In this document: piece after piece, positions 48,446 to 57,681 of the stretch
How positions within the stretch are numbered: the first letter of the stretch is position 1
Layout: the number at the start of each line of letters is the position of its first letter
NCBI RefSeq assembly: GCF_001723685.1
Contig: NZ_MCBX01000044.1
Coordinates: forward strand, 1 to 64,000
DNA: 64,000 nt
Reading direction: 5' to 3'
Origin: Candidatus Marithrix sp. Canyon 246
GTDB lineage: Bacteria > Pseudomonadota > Gammaproteobacteria > Beggiatoales > Beggiatoaceae
Program-made: the position numbers and the translations under genes
The notes under the pieces: model-generated
Told to the model about the DNA's origin: nothing
The model's input: only the letters and a program-made list of their open reading frames with translations
Database searches by the model: none

Positions 48446-49535
48446 AAATTGAATTAAAAACTAAAGAGATACGTTGTATCATCTTTTCTTCTGTAAATTT
48501 TTCTTGATAAAGTTTTAAACTTTCTAGTCCCATATTTTTTCGTAATTTATTATTACGAAGTAAGATCATTAATTTTTCTGCGATATCATCGGAATTTCGC
48601 TTTTCTACAAGAAAACCATTAATATTATTCTCTACTGATTCTGAAATCGCAGCATGATCTGTTGTAATAATTGGTAATTGGCTCGCCATTGCTTCTATGA
48701 TAACCCATGGATGCCCTTCTGGTGGATAATATGTCGGGAATACAAAAATATCTGCTGTATTAAGTAAATCATACTTCTCTTTTCCACACACCATTCCAAG
48801 TAATTTAATTGGTAGATTAGGGTGTTTCAGTAGATAGGTTTCCATCTCTTTTTTGACATCTTCTTCATTCCAGTCACCGCCAAATAAAAATTCTACATTT
48901 GGAAATTTTCCATATACCTGTGGTATTGCGTAAAAAACATCAAGAACTCCCTTTGTTCTTTTCATATTTGCTAAAAATAGCACTTTTATATTTTCATTGT
49001 GTTGATCATATTTAGGGTTATAAATATCTTTACCATTAGGTACAACAAATATTTTTTCATCTGGAACTATATCTTTAAATAAATATCTTAAATTTTCACC
49101 TAGAACTATTTGTGCATCAACAAGGGAATGTACTTTTATCACATACCAATTAGTTGCAGAACTTGCTGCATTTAGCCAATTTTGGAAGTTACCACCACGA
49201 AGATGACAAACCACTTTTCTACGAAATAGCTTAGATATAATTATAAATATTGAATCTTTTAAGTAGCCTAATGTAGTTTGACTAATAGGTATATATACGA
49301 AATCAGGTTTTTTAGTAAAAATTAATTTAATTAAGTTAAAATAGAACTTTAATGGCAAATAAAGATTCCAAAAATCTACAGCTCCTAATGTTTTTAAATC
49401 TCTATGATCTGAAGTATCCAGATGAATTAAATCAAATTCATCTTTTAATTTAGAATTTAGTAGTACTTCTGTTGCTAGACTTGGTCCCATATATGGCGGT
49501 GGAAGTGGGCCAAGAAATATAATTTTTCTTTTCAT
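48429..49535 (-). CDS. GT4 glycosyltransferase
   Basis: A 368-residue GT4 protein with an N-terminal glycine loop (FLGPLPPPYMGPSLATEVL), CHLRGGNFQNWL, VLFLANMKRTKGVLDVF and the donor motif YYPPEGHPWVIIEAMASQLP with both Glu of E-x7-E, then TDHAAISESVENNINGFLV. Overlap with the polymerase gene downstream shows one transcript. Substrate unknown. Confidence 0.9.
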   Translation of the reverse strand: MKRKIIFLGPLPPPYMGPSLATEVLLNSKLKDEFDLIHLDTSDHRDLKTLGAVDFWNLYLPLKFYFNLIKLIFTKKPDFVYIPISQTTLGYLKDSIFIIISKLFRRKVVCHLRGGNFQNWLNAASSATNWYVIKVHSLVDAQIVLGENLRYLFKDIVPDEKIFVVPNGKDIYNPKYDQHNENIKVLFLANMKRTKGVLDVFYAIPQVYGKFPNVEFLFGGDWNEEDVKKEMETYLLKHPNLPIKLLGMVCGKEKYDLLNTADIFVFPTYYPPEGHPWVIIEAMASQLPIITTDHAAISESVENNINGFLVEKRNSDDIAEKLMILLRNNKLRKNMGLESLKLYQEKFTEEKMIQRISLVFNSIFECEK

Positions 49536-49550
49536 TATTTAATACCTTAT

Positions 49551-50690
49551 TTATTTACCAGCATTGCTGCATGACAATAGTGCATCAACAAAGCCCTGTG
49601 CAGAAACGTGCAGATTAACTTTTTCCTTAATAAAATTTTGAGCAGCAACTCCAATAGCTTTTGCTGGTTCTGGATGTTCTAATATCCATTTAATTCGCTC
49701 AGCAACTTTTTGTGGATCGGAGAAATCCATAGCAAATCCAGTTTTACCATCTTGAATAAGATCACTTGTAGCACCAGCGTGAATAGAGGCTATGCTAGCT
49801 ACACCTGAAGCCATTGCTTCAACAAGAACAAGTCCCCAAATGTCATATTGTGAAGGAAAAAGAAAACAACATGATTGTGCTAGATAATTAGGTATATCTT
49901 GCTTCTGCTTAAATCCTTCAAATCTAACAAAATTATCTATACGTAATTGTTTTACTAAGGTTTCCAGTTTTTTTCTTTCTGGTCCATCTCCAACCAGATA
50001 GAGCATAAAATCAAGATTTTGTTTTGAAAGTATCTTTATTGCTTTAAGCAATAAATCTAAACGTTTCCCTTGGGTTAAATGACCCAAATAAAGAAGTTTA
50101 TTTTTGTTTGTGTTATCACGCAAACGTTCTACTTGTTGTGCAAAAAACTTGGTATCTACTGTGTTTATTCCAAGATGAACTTTAGAAGCATCGGCACCAA
50201 GAGATACTAAATATTCTTTAGCCTTTGTTCCATAACTTATAAAGCCGCTTGCCCCTTTTACTAAAAGTTTTCGTTGCCATGTTCTATATTTTGATACCTG
50301 ACGATACTTATTATTGATACCACCAGACCATATGATATATGGGGTGGGTATTATTAAATTTCGTAGCCACAATTTTGTGGTAGCTATGGAAAAAGCATTG
50401 GTGACAATGGCAACTGGCTGTTCATCCTTCAATAGTTTGTTAAGCTGAGGGTAGGTAAATATAACATTCTCATTATCCCCACTCTTAATAGTTTTACTAG
50501 GTAGAACAATATAATCAAACTCACAATCTTCCAGATTAATATTCCATTGTCTTCTACTATAACCAAGGGCACCAAATACTACTTTTAGCGCGTATCCTTC
50601 AGCTAATAATTGCTGGTTTAATTCATTAAATAACGGAATACGGTATGGGTTTGGTATGTTAGTTATCAGTAGAATGCGTGGTAATCTCAT
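49551..50690 (-). CDS. GT4 glycosyltransferase
   Basis: A 379-residue GT4 protein with RILLITNIPNPYRIPLFNEL, a start typical of the group, KLLYLGHLTQGKRLDLLLKA, and FPSQYDIWGLVLVEAMASGV. In that motif the first Glu of E-x7-E is replaced by Asp-Ile (YDIWGLVLVE), as seen in several family members. Its 5' end overlaps the asparagine-synthase-like gene by 32 bases, an unusually long overlap. Substrate unknown. Confidence 0.88.
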   Translation of the reverse strand: MRLPRILLITNIPNPYRIPLFNELNQQLLAEGYALKVVFGALGYSRRQWNINLEDCEFDYIVLPSKTIKSGDNENVIFTYPQLNKLLKDEQPVAIVTNAFSIATTKLWLRNLIIPTPYIIWSGGINNKYRQVSKYRTWQRKLLVKGASGFISYGTKAKEYLVSLGADASKVHLGINTVDTKFFAQQVERLRDNTNKNKLLYLGHLTQGKRLDLLLKAIKILSKQNLDFMLYLVGDGPERKKLETLVKQLRIDNFVRFEGFKQKQDIPNYLAQSCCFLFPSQYDIWGLVLVEAMASGVASIASIHAGATSDLIQDGKTGFAMDFSDPQKVAERIKWILEHPEPAKAIGVAAQNFIKEKVNLHVSAQGFVDALLSCSNAGK

Positions 50691-52389
50691 TTTGTTGTTT
50701 CCAAATGATTAAGCTAATCAATTTATCTGCTTGTACTTCTGTATTGGGCAAAAGGTTTTGTAATATTTTGTATTCGTCTGAAGCTTGTACTTTTTTTCTT
50801 TGTTCTGTAATCCAATTTTGGCTGGATTGATTTAGATAGTGGTATGCATTCTGTAAGCCAATTTTGGGTAGCATCCAATATTTAGGATCTAAATTTTTAG
50901 CTGCTGCTTTTCTTAGAATGTATTTAGTTGTATTCTTTTTAAGTTTCCATTTGGTATCTAAGCTTAAAGCTAAGGATACCATTTGATCACTCCAAAAAGC
51001 GGAAACTGGAAATTGTTGAAGTTGTGTTTGAATTTCAGAAGGTGCAGAGAAAAACATTTCTGGGCACATTAGGATAGATTGGTAGGTAAAGAATTTGCCA
51101 AATTCTTTGGTTCCAAATTTAGTTTCAAATTGTGTTCTATAATTTTTTATAGCTAAATCATATAATTTCTGTTCATATTGTTGATCATATTTTTTTAAAC
51201 CTCCCATATCTCTTTCTGGGTAAGGGCATAATCCATTATTCCAATTTTGAAAGTTAATATATAATTTTTTAAATTCATTATTTGGAATATTTTTTAAAAA
51301 TTGTTGAGCAATAGGTAGTAATTGTAGTTTTTTTAGAATATGATAGAGATTAATGATTTTTTTATATTGAAGCTGTCGGTTCATACCTAGAAATAGTCTA
51401 TCCGCACCATCACCATCAAATAATGTGGTAACATTATCTTGTTGTGCCGCTTTTACTACAAAGCGCATGGTAGCGTTATTAAGTCCTATTGGTTCACTAC
51501 TGAAAGCATTTACTTGTTCAAAATTGTTAATTATTTGTTCTGCGGTAAGAGTAAGTTTTTTAACTTCTATATTTAAATTTTTGGCTAAAAAATCTACTCT
51601 GCTAAATTCATCATAATAATCTCCATAGGCTAGATTGTAGCTAATCAGGGGTACATTGCATTGAACTATTTTTTGCGCGATATAACCAGAGTCAACACCG
51701 CCACTTATAGAAAGTCCTACAGCTTTACTATTTGCAGGTATCTGACTTTTTATGGAATCTAATAAGTAGTTGTCTATTGTGGTTGCAAGTTCTTTTTCTG
51801 TGTATTGTTGATATTTATCTGGTTGATATAAGTCAACCAAATCAAAATATGGGGATATTTTGAAGCTGTTATTTTCTATTGTTAAAGTAGAACCGGGTGG
51901 TATTTTATAGATACCCTCTAAGAGTGTTTGATTATTTGAAGTAAAGCCAAAATTGTAATAATGTAATAGCGCGTCTGTAGATATTTCAGGTAACTTATTA
52001 TTTAACAGTTTTTTTAATCCACTAAGATGCGTGGCAAAATATAGTTCATTATTATGGTGATAATAAAAAAGGGGCTTGAAACCATATTTGTCAGTGGATA
52101 TTTTTAAAGTTGTTCCATTAATTGCTTTTATATGAATAAAACTACCTTGAAGATTTTTTAAATCAGTCTTTGATAATTTTTGTAGTTTTTGATTAATATC
52201 AGCTTCATAATGATTGACTTTAATAGGAGTATATACGCGCCCAAATAGTATAAATTTATTTTGGCTTGTTTCATCCTTTAGTTGCAGTATTTCTTTAGAA
52301 TCACCTAATTGAGATATAAAAATTTTGTTTGATGATTCTTTAAAGGAATATTTACCAAATATTACTGGATAATTGTTGTTATTTTTCAT
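50659..52389 (-). CDS. Asparagine-synthase-like protein with degenerate glutaminase domain
   Basis: A 576-residue protein with the AsnB architecture. The synthase domain has the PP-loop ISGGVDSGYIAQKI and LFDGDGADRLFLGMNRQ in the ATP/Asp site. The N-terminal Ntn domain lacks the catalytic Cys: the product begins MKNNNNYPVIFGKYSF and GSFIHIKA / STDKYGFKPLFYYHHNNELY is all that matches. It therefore cannot use glutamine and may use ammonia or form an amide with another amine, as in beta-lactam-synthetase-like enzymes. The ATG at 52389 (AGGATAA upstream) is preferred to a TTG at 52407 that overlaps the GT4 gene. Confidence 0.8.
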   Translation of the reverse strand: MKNNNNYPVIFGKYSFKESSNKIFISQLGDSKEILQLKDETSQNKFILFGRVYTPIKVNHYEADINQKLQKLSKTDLKNLQGSFIHIKAINGTTLKISTDKYGFKPLFYYHHNNELYFATHLSGLKKLLNNKLPEISTDALLHYYNFGFTSNNQTLLEGIYKIPPGSTLTIENNSFKISPYFDLVDLYQPDKYQQYTEKELATTIDNYLLDSIKSQIPANSKAVGLSISGGVDSGYIAQKIVQCNVPLISYNLAYGDYYDEFSRVDFLAKNLNIEVKKLTLTAEQIINNFEQVNAFSSEPIGLNNATMRFVVKAAQQDNVTTLFDGDGADRLFLGMNRQLQYKKIINLYHILKKLQLLPIAQQFLKNIPNNEFKKLYINFQNWNNGLCPYPERDMGGLKKYDQQYEQKLYDLAIKNYRTQFETKFGTKEFGKFFTYQSILMCPEMFFSAPSEIQTQLQQFPVSAFWSDQMVSLALSLDTKWKLKKNTTKYILRKAAAKNLDPKYWMLPKIGLQNAYHYLNQSSQNWITEQRKKVQASDEYKILQNLLPNTEVQADKLISLIIWKQQNEITTHSTDN

Positions 52390-52399
52390 GTTGTTTATC

Positions 52400-53407
52400 C
52401 TATCCAAGAATTTGTTTCATAAACTGTTGCCATTCAGTATTAAAATAATCCATATCAAATTGTTGTACATATTTAAATCCATCTTTAGATAATGGTTTTT
52501 TATGTTGTAATGCTGATAGTACTGTGTCAGTTAATCCTTGAAACTGAGGTTGAATAATTTGTCGCCCTTCAGTTAAAAGTTCTTTCATGCCACCAATACC
52601 GGTTCCAATAACAGGTGTTTTGCATAACATCGCTTCATGTGCGGTACGATTCCAACCTTCCATCATAGTGGACATAGTGAGAACTAGATCACAAGATTTT
52701 AGGAGACGTAAATAGTCTTTTCTTTGCAAATCTAAATGATGTACTGGTAAGGATAGGTTATGGTCTTTTGGACCTGACATAATCAGGTTAAATTTTTCAG
52801 TACCTAATGCTTTATAAACATCTATTACACCTTTGTTGGCTTTGGCATTTCCTATATAAATAAGTTGTTTATCTGAGTTTAATTGATATTTTTCCTTAAA
52901 CTCTGCTATTTCTGTCGCAGAAAATTGAAATTCTTTTAAATCAAAAGAGTTATAAATAACTTTAGTATTTTGGCAACCTAAGCTTTGTAGTCGTTGTTCC
53001 CAATATTTGGATACTGTAATTACATAGTCTAATTGTTTGAGTCGTTTTTCTAATCTACGAAAATGCCAACGATATTTGAAAGAGTTATTTTTGAGTTCAT
53101 CTGCTAGATGATGAATCATGCCAATTTGAGGTGAGCTGCTATTGTTACCCCAAGTAATCGTAAAAGCATCTTTAATTATAAGATCTGCATCAGCGCGATG
53201 TCTTTTTATACGCCACAAATATGGGATTATGCTTTCTTGTTTATGTCTTACTACTGGGGAATCAATAGAAATATTAAAATCCGATTTCATTGCCATACAA
53301 GCTTGAAAGTTATAGGCATGTCCACCGGGTATCTTGTTTACCATCTTTTGATTATTAACTGATTCATATAATATGGAAGATGGAGTTTGCCAAATTATTT
53401 TTTTCAT
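52400..53407 (-). CDS. GT4 glycosyltransferase
   Basis: A 335-residue GT-B protein with QLIYIGNAKANKGVIDVYKA as linker and MSTMMEGWNRTAHEAMLCKT in the donor site (E-x7-E retained), followed by PVIGTGIGGMKELLTEG. The N-terminal acceptor domain is unlike its neighbours (IPGGHAYNFQACMAM). It overlaps the FkbM gene upstream by four bases. Substrate unknown. Confidence 0.85.
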   Translation of the reverse strand: MKKIIWQTPSSILYESVNNQKMVNKIPGGHAYNFQACMAMKSDFNISIDSPVVRHKQESIIPYLWRIKRHRADADLIIKDAFTITWGNNSSSPQIGMIHHLADELKNNSFKYRWHFRRLEKRLKQLDYVITVSKYWEQRLQSLGCQNTKVIYNSFDLKEFQFSATEIAEFKEKYQLNSDKQLIYIGNAKANKGVIDVYKALGTEKFNLIMSGPKDHNLSLPVHHLDLQRKDYLRLLKSCDLVLTMSTMMEGWNRTAHEAMLCKTPVIGTGIGGMKELLTEGRQIIQPQFQGLTDTVLSALQHKKPLSKDGFKYVQQFDMDYFNTEWQQFMKQILG

Positions 53408-54261
53408 TGTGATAGATAATCGTTAAAGTTAGCAACATGACCAGAAGGATATTTCAACCAAAATCTAGCTGGTTCATAATGATTTTCTGCGTTATAAGGT
53501 TGACTAAATTTATCTTCTGCTAAATCTTTTCTGACAAAAAAGGCGTTGACTCCGTTGATGCTACATCCAACTAATACATATCCTTTTTCGTCAAATAATT
53601 TTTCAAAGGATTTTAATGATGCTCCCATATAATCGGTGCCATCCCAGAGATGCTTTGAATTATATTTCATAACCCATTTAACCGGTGGAGCAAATTTAGC
53701 ATTGTATTCCATAACTATAACGCGCGGTTTAATAGAATTAATTGCTTCAAATATATGATAATCATTGCCATCTATATCAATACTTAGCAAATCAAGTTCC
53801 TTGCTTTCTGGAAATTGTGAAAGTAGATCCTCAATATTGTCTTTAGTTACATAATCTTGTATTAGTTTTAATTGTTTAGATTTTATGGGGTTTGCAAATT
53901 TATTTTTAATGAATTTAACTTGTTGGCTATCACCTTCAATCCACAATCCTTTCCATCCTTGATATAATAAATATATTGTATTGTTTTCTAGTCCGTTACC
54001 AACTCCGAATTCTACAAATGTTTTGCTTTTTGTGCCTATCCTTTGAAAAATTTCTTGAATCATTCCATCTTCATCTCCTTGTGAATAGGCTTTAAATCCA
54101 TATTTTGCTAGTCGTTTGTCATCTTTATATTTTTCTGAATTTAATATTTCTTGTCTAGCTCGTAAAATTGAAACTTTATTGTTTAATTCGAGTCTATGAA
54201 CTATTCTATTAATACCAATAAATCCTAGTAATTTTTCTCTAAAACGCCATGTTATATTCAT
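53404..54261 (-). CDS. FkbM-family methyltransferase
   Basis: A 285-residue AdoMet-dependent methyltransferase. TFVEFGVGNGLENNTIYLLY is the glycine-rich AdoMet loop, LWIEGD the acidic strand end and LDLLSIDIDGNDYHIFEAI the family's DIDG motif. Such enzymes O-methylate sugars or lipids. The ATG at 54261 gives an ATGA overlap with the GT4 stop upstream; an upstream alternative at 54276 extends into that gene. Its target is probably a sugar hydroxyl of the nascent glycan. Confidence 0.83.
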   Translation of the reverse strand: MNITWRFREKLLGFIGINRIVHRLELNNKVSILRARQEILNSEKYKDDKRLAKYGFKAYSQGDEDGMIQEIFQRIGTKSKTFVEFGVGNGLENNTIYLLYQGWKGLWIEGDSQQVKFIKNKFANPIKSKQLKLIQDYVTKDNIEDLLSQFPESKELDLLSIDIDGNDYHIFEAINSIKPRVIVMEYNAKFAPPVKWVMKYNSKHLWDGTDYMGASLKSFEKLFDEKGYVLVGCSINGVNAFFVRKDLAEDKFSQPYNAENHYEPARFWLKYPSGHVANFNDYLSQ

Positions 54262-55373
54262 GATAATATTTCCCAAAATCGTTTTTCAACTGATTCTATG
54301 CTGTGATGTTGTTGTGCGTATTGTTTAATTGTTTGTCGTTCTGTAGATGTATCGTTTGATATATATTGTATAATTGCTTGTTGTGCTTCTGGAATGGAGT
54401 CAACTATTTTTCCTAAGTTATGTTTAGTCACAACTTCATTTGGATTGATTCCAAAACTAATAACTGGTATTCCTCTTAGCCATGCTTGAACGAATGTGTT
54501 AGGAAAGCCTTCATAAGTTGAGGTTGATACTAGTATTGATGCTTGATCAAACACAGTTAAGGTTTCTTCTAATGGTAAGGCACCTTTCCATTCTAAGTTA
54601 GTTAAGTTCTCAGAAAATAATTTATCTAATCGTGCTTTATCAGGATGTGTGCCAATCATCCGAAAACGTAGATTTAGTTTAGAACATTGTTTGGCTAGTT
54701 TTATAAATATTTCTGGTCTTTTACGTGGTCCCAAATTACCAACCCAAAGAATTATAGGTGGATCAGCGCGATGGCTAGATTTGGGTTTTTCATGACCTGA
54801 ATGGATGAAATTTCCTTTTAAACCAAAATTATTTAATAATAATTCATATTGATCTTGGTTTTGTACACAAGGATGTGTTACATATTTCATTCCATAATTT
54901 TTATATGTATCTCTTATAAAACTATATGATTGTGTTATTAATTTGGTAACAACATTTTTTGAACTACGTTGAAAGATTGCTTGTTGACGTTGTCTAAAGT
55001 AATTTTTAAACGGAATGCCATCATCTGTGCAAATCCAAATAAATGGTATGTTATGTAATTTGGCGTAATTTCCAATTATACCGGTATAAAGAGATGTATA
55101 ACGATGAACAATAATATCTGGAGATATTTGTTTTAATGTTTTGGAATAAATATTGTGATTGAGAATATCAAAATAATACCGTTTCGGTATCCAGTGAATT
55201 TCTACGCCTTCAATTGTTTCTATTTTTTTTGATGAATTATTTAGATTTTCAGCAATATAAGTAACTTGATGACCGCTTTTGGCTAATTGTTTGGCTAATA
55301 ACCAAGCTTGTACTTCAGCGCCACCAAGTCTTTGCTTATATAAATAGTTCATTGCAAAGCAGATTTTTTTCAT
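54258..55373 (-). CDS. GT4 glycosyltransferase
   Basis: A 371-residue GT4 protein with YKQRLGGAEVQAWLLAKQLA near the start, IILWVGNLGPRKRPEIFIKL, and STSTYEGFPNTFVQAWLRGI in the donor site, in which the usual second Glu is replaced by Gln (FVQAWLRGIP). The same QAW variant is present in the next gene, so the two are close paralogues. It overlaps both neighbours by four bases. Substrate unknown. Confidence 0.87.
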   Translation of the reverse strand: MKKICFAMNYLYKQRLGGAEVQAWLLAKQLAKSGHQVTYIAENLNNSSKKIETIEGVEIHWIPKRYYFDILNHNIYSKTLKQISPDIIVHRYTSLYTGIIGNYAKLHNIPFIWICTDDGIPFKNYFRQRQQAIFQRSSKNVVTKLITQSYSFIRDTYKNYGMKYVTHPCVQNQDQYELLLNNFGLKGNFIHSGHEKPKSSHRADPPIILWVGNLGPRKRPEIFIKLAKQCSKLNLRFRMIGTHPDKARLDKLFSENLTNLEWKGALPLEETLTVFDQASILVSTSTYEGFPNTFVQAWLRGIPVISFGINPNEVVTKHNLGKIVDSIPEAQQAIIQYISNDTSTERQTIKQYAQQHHSIESVEKRFWEILS

Positions 55374-56500
55374 GATTTAAAAAGTTTCAGATAGCTATCA
55401 ATGGTTTCCTTGGCTGCAAATGTTTCTAAGGCAAATTGTTGACAATTTTCTTGCATTGATTCTATGTGTTCATAGTTTTCTAATAAGTTTCTTCCATTAT
55501 GCAAAAATTGTTCTTCATTGCCGTGGGCGCAATATCCTAGATTATGTGTTTTTATCCAGTCATTGGGGTCAATGTTGAAACATAAGACAGGGGTACTATT
55601 TAGCCATGCTTGCACAAAGGTATTAGAAATACCTTCATTGATACTGGTATTTACAAAGAGAGAGGCTTGAGAATAATATTTTTTATTTTCCTCAAATGCT
55701 ACTCTTCCTATCATTTGTAGATTTTTCAATTTAGCAGCTTGATGTAATAAGCTTTGCCAATATTTTTTATTATTGGTACCACCTGCTAGAATGAATTTCC
55801 ATTCTAAATCTTGATTTTGTTCAGCAAATTTTATAAATAATTCTGGTTGTTTATTTGGAATTAAATTAGCTAACCAGAGTACTATTTTTTTCTTTTGTTG
55901 CTGTTTGGTTGTTGGTGGTAAAAAGTAGGAAGGAAGAACTATGCCCGTCTTTTTGAAATTTTTCCAAAGTTCATTTTTTTGATGGTAGGTTTGATTAATT
56001 ACTTTAGTGGCTCCATGAATGCCTTTGTGAATTAGTATATCCTGTATTATCATATCAGGAAAAAGTAGTAATTTACGCCATAAGGCTTTTTGTGATTTTT
56101 TTAATTGTTTCAGTTGTTTCCAAAATTCACAGGAATTTTCGCCATTACTTCCCCAAAAAAAATTTTTTTGATTTTTTTTAGCCCATTTAGCTGCTGTATA
56201 AGTAAGAGGAGAACGTCCTCTTTGATATAAAATGTCTGGCTGTATTTTATCTAAAATTTGCTTAAAAACTTTTATATTTTGAATCCAAGAAAATAAAAAA
56301 TGTCTATTTGGAATCCAAGAAATATTAATTCCATTTATGATTTCATTCTTTCTTGTATAAGCATTGCTTAAAGTAATATAGTGTACCTCTAATCCTGCTT
56401 TTTTGAAGGCTAATGCTAAGTTGTACATTTGCACTTGAGAGCCATTAATGCCTGTTGATTTGTCAGATAAAAATGATTCGGCTAAAAAAGCTATTTTCAT
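55370..56500 (-). CDS. GT4 glycosyltransferase
   Basis: A 376-residue GT4 protein with KIAFLAESFLSDKSTGINGS at the start, VLWLANLIPNKQPELFIKFA and NTSINEGISNTFVQAWLNST in the donor site. The QAW variant links it to the gene downstream (54258-55373). A long Lys/Gln-rich stretch (LKQLKKSQKALWRK) is present in the acceptor domain. Substrate unknown. Confidence 0.87.
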   Translation of the reverse strand: MKIAFLAESFLSDKSTGINGSQVQMYNLALAFKKAGLEVHYITLSNAYTRKNEIINGINISWIPNRHFLFSWIQNIKVFKQILDKIQPDILYQRGRSPLTYTAAKWAKKNQKNFFWGSNGENSCEFWKQLKQLKKSQKALWRKLLLFPDMIIQDILIHKGIHGATKVINQTYHQKNELWKNFKKTGIVLPSYFLPPTTKQQQKKKIVLWLANLIPNKQPELFIKFAEQNQDLEWKFILAGGTNNKKYWQSLLHQAAKLKNLQMIGRVAFEENKKYYSQASLFVNTSINEGISNTFVQAWLNSTPVLCFNIDPNDWIKTHNLGYCAHGNEEQFLHNGRNLLENYEHIESMQENCQQFALETFAAKETIDSYLKLFKS

Positions 56501-56523
56501 GGTAATTCAATTCATCCGGTTAA

Positions 56524-57681
56524 TTAAATTAGTGAGAGATACATATTCCTTAATTGTTTAGCTATGTTATCCCATGTTAAATGTGATACTGAGTTTCTAA
56601 TGTTATTTCTTTGTGTTTCTAGTTGTTGTTTTTGTGTAGATATTATTTGCAACATTTCTGCCAAATATTCTGGTGTTTCTTGTTGTAAAGTAAATCCTGT
56701 TTTGCCTTCTGTGATTGCATCTCTTATTCCATGTTTTTTACCCACTAGCACTGGAGTCCCTGTTGATAAAGCGTCTAGTGCGCTTAGCCCAAAGGATTCT
56801 ATGTAAGATACTGATACGTATAAATTTGAGTTGCGATATAAGTTAATTAGTTCTGGATATGGTGGGTTGTTTATAGTTAATTGTTTTGGTATTGAGCCTG
56901 TTAGTATGATATTTTGTTCTAAATGGTATGTTTGTACCATTTTAGATAAATCAGCTTTTGGTCCAACACAAATACATTTTATTTGTGGATTTTTATCTTT
57001 TATTAATGCTATTGCTTTGAAAAGTAGTTCCATTCTCTTAATCGGGCGGTTGCGCCCAACTGTGAGTAACACAAAGTCGCTTGGTGTCAGATTATAGCGG
57101 CTTCGTATATCTTCAAAAGGAATGGCTCCAATTTCTTCATGTTGAATACCATTGGGTATGACGCTAATTTTTTCTTTTGCTCCACCTCGTGCTAATATCA
57201 TTTGTTTATTTATATTGCTTATTGCAATGATTTTGTCAGCATGTTGAATGACATTATTTATTTTGGAGGCAATTTCAGGCTTGAGGCTGGCTCCATAATT
57301 AATTTCTGGCACTACTTGAACGTCTGATCCATGTGATTGTACTATTACTGGTAAGTTAAATTTTTTGCCTATTTCTATGGCTGTAGCTCCGCCACCATGA
57401 AACATTAGTCCATGTAAAATATTAATTTTTTCTTTTTTTATCATTTTTTCAATGTTTTTCCAATTGAGTATGGGTGTTAGTATTGAAAAAGATTTACTTC
57501 TGTAAACTTTATAAGGGTAATGATAGTTTTGTGGAATTTCTGGCATAGTGCTGCACGAAATTGCTGCACTTACATCTGGTAATTTATTTAAAGATTGAGC
57601 AAGATTGTGAGATGCAATTTCCATTCCCCCTAAACGGGGGAAGTGGTTTTCAGTTATAATACCTACACGTATTGTTTTCAT
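56524..57681 (-). CDS. GT4 glycosyltransferase
   Basis: A 385-residue GT4 protein with VGIITENHFPRLGGMEIASH, QSHGSDVQVVPE, FVLLTVGRNRPIKRMELLFK and VSYIESFGLSALDALSTGTP, a donor motif with a Glu and then Asp in the second acidic place. VLVGKKHGIRDAITEGKTG follows. It overlaps the GNAT-like gene upstream by four bases. Substrate unknown. Confidence 0.88.
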   Translation of the reverse strand: MKTIRVGIITENHFPRLGGMEIASHNLAQSLNKLPDVSAAISCSTMPEIPQNYHYPYKVYRSKSFSILTPILNWKNIEKMIKKEKINILHGLMFHGGGATAIEIGKKFNLPVIVQSHGSDVQVVPEINYGASLKPEIASKINNVIQHADKIIAISNINKQMILARGGAKEKISVIPNGIQHEEIGAIPFEDIRSRYNLTPSDFVLLTVGRNRPIKRMELLFKAIALIKDKNPQIKCICVGPKADLSKMVQTYHLEQNIILTGSIPKQLTINNPPYPELINLYRNSNLYVSVSYIESFGLSALDALSTGTPVLVGKKHGIRDAITEGKTGFTLQQETPEYLAEMLQIISTQKQQLETQRNNIRNSVSHLTWDNIAKQLRNMYLSLI

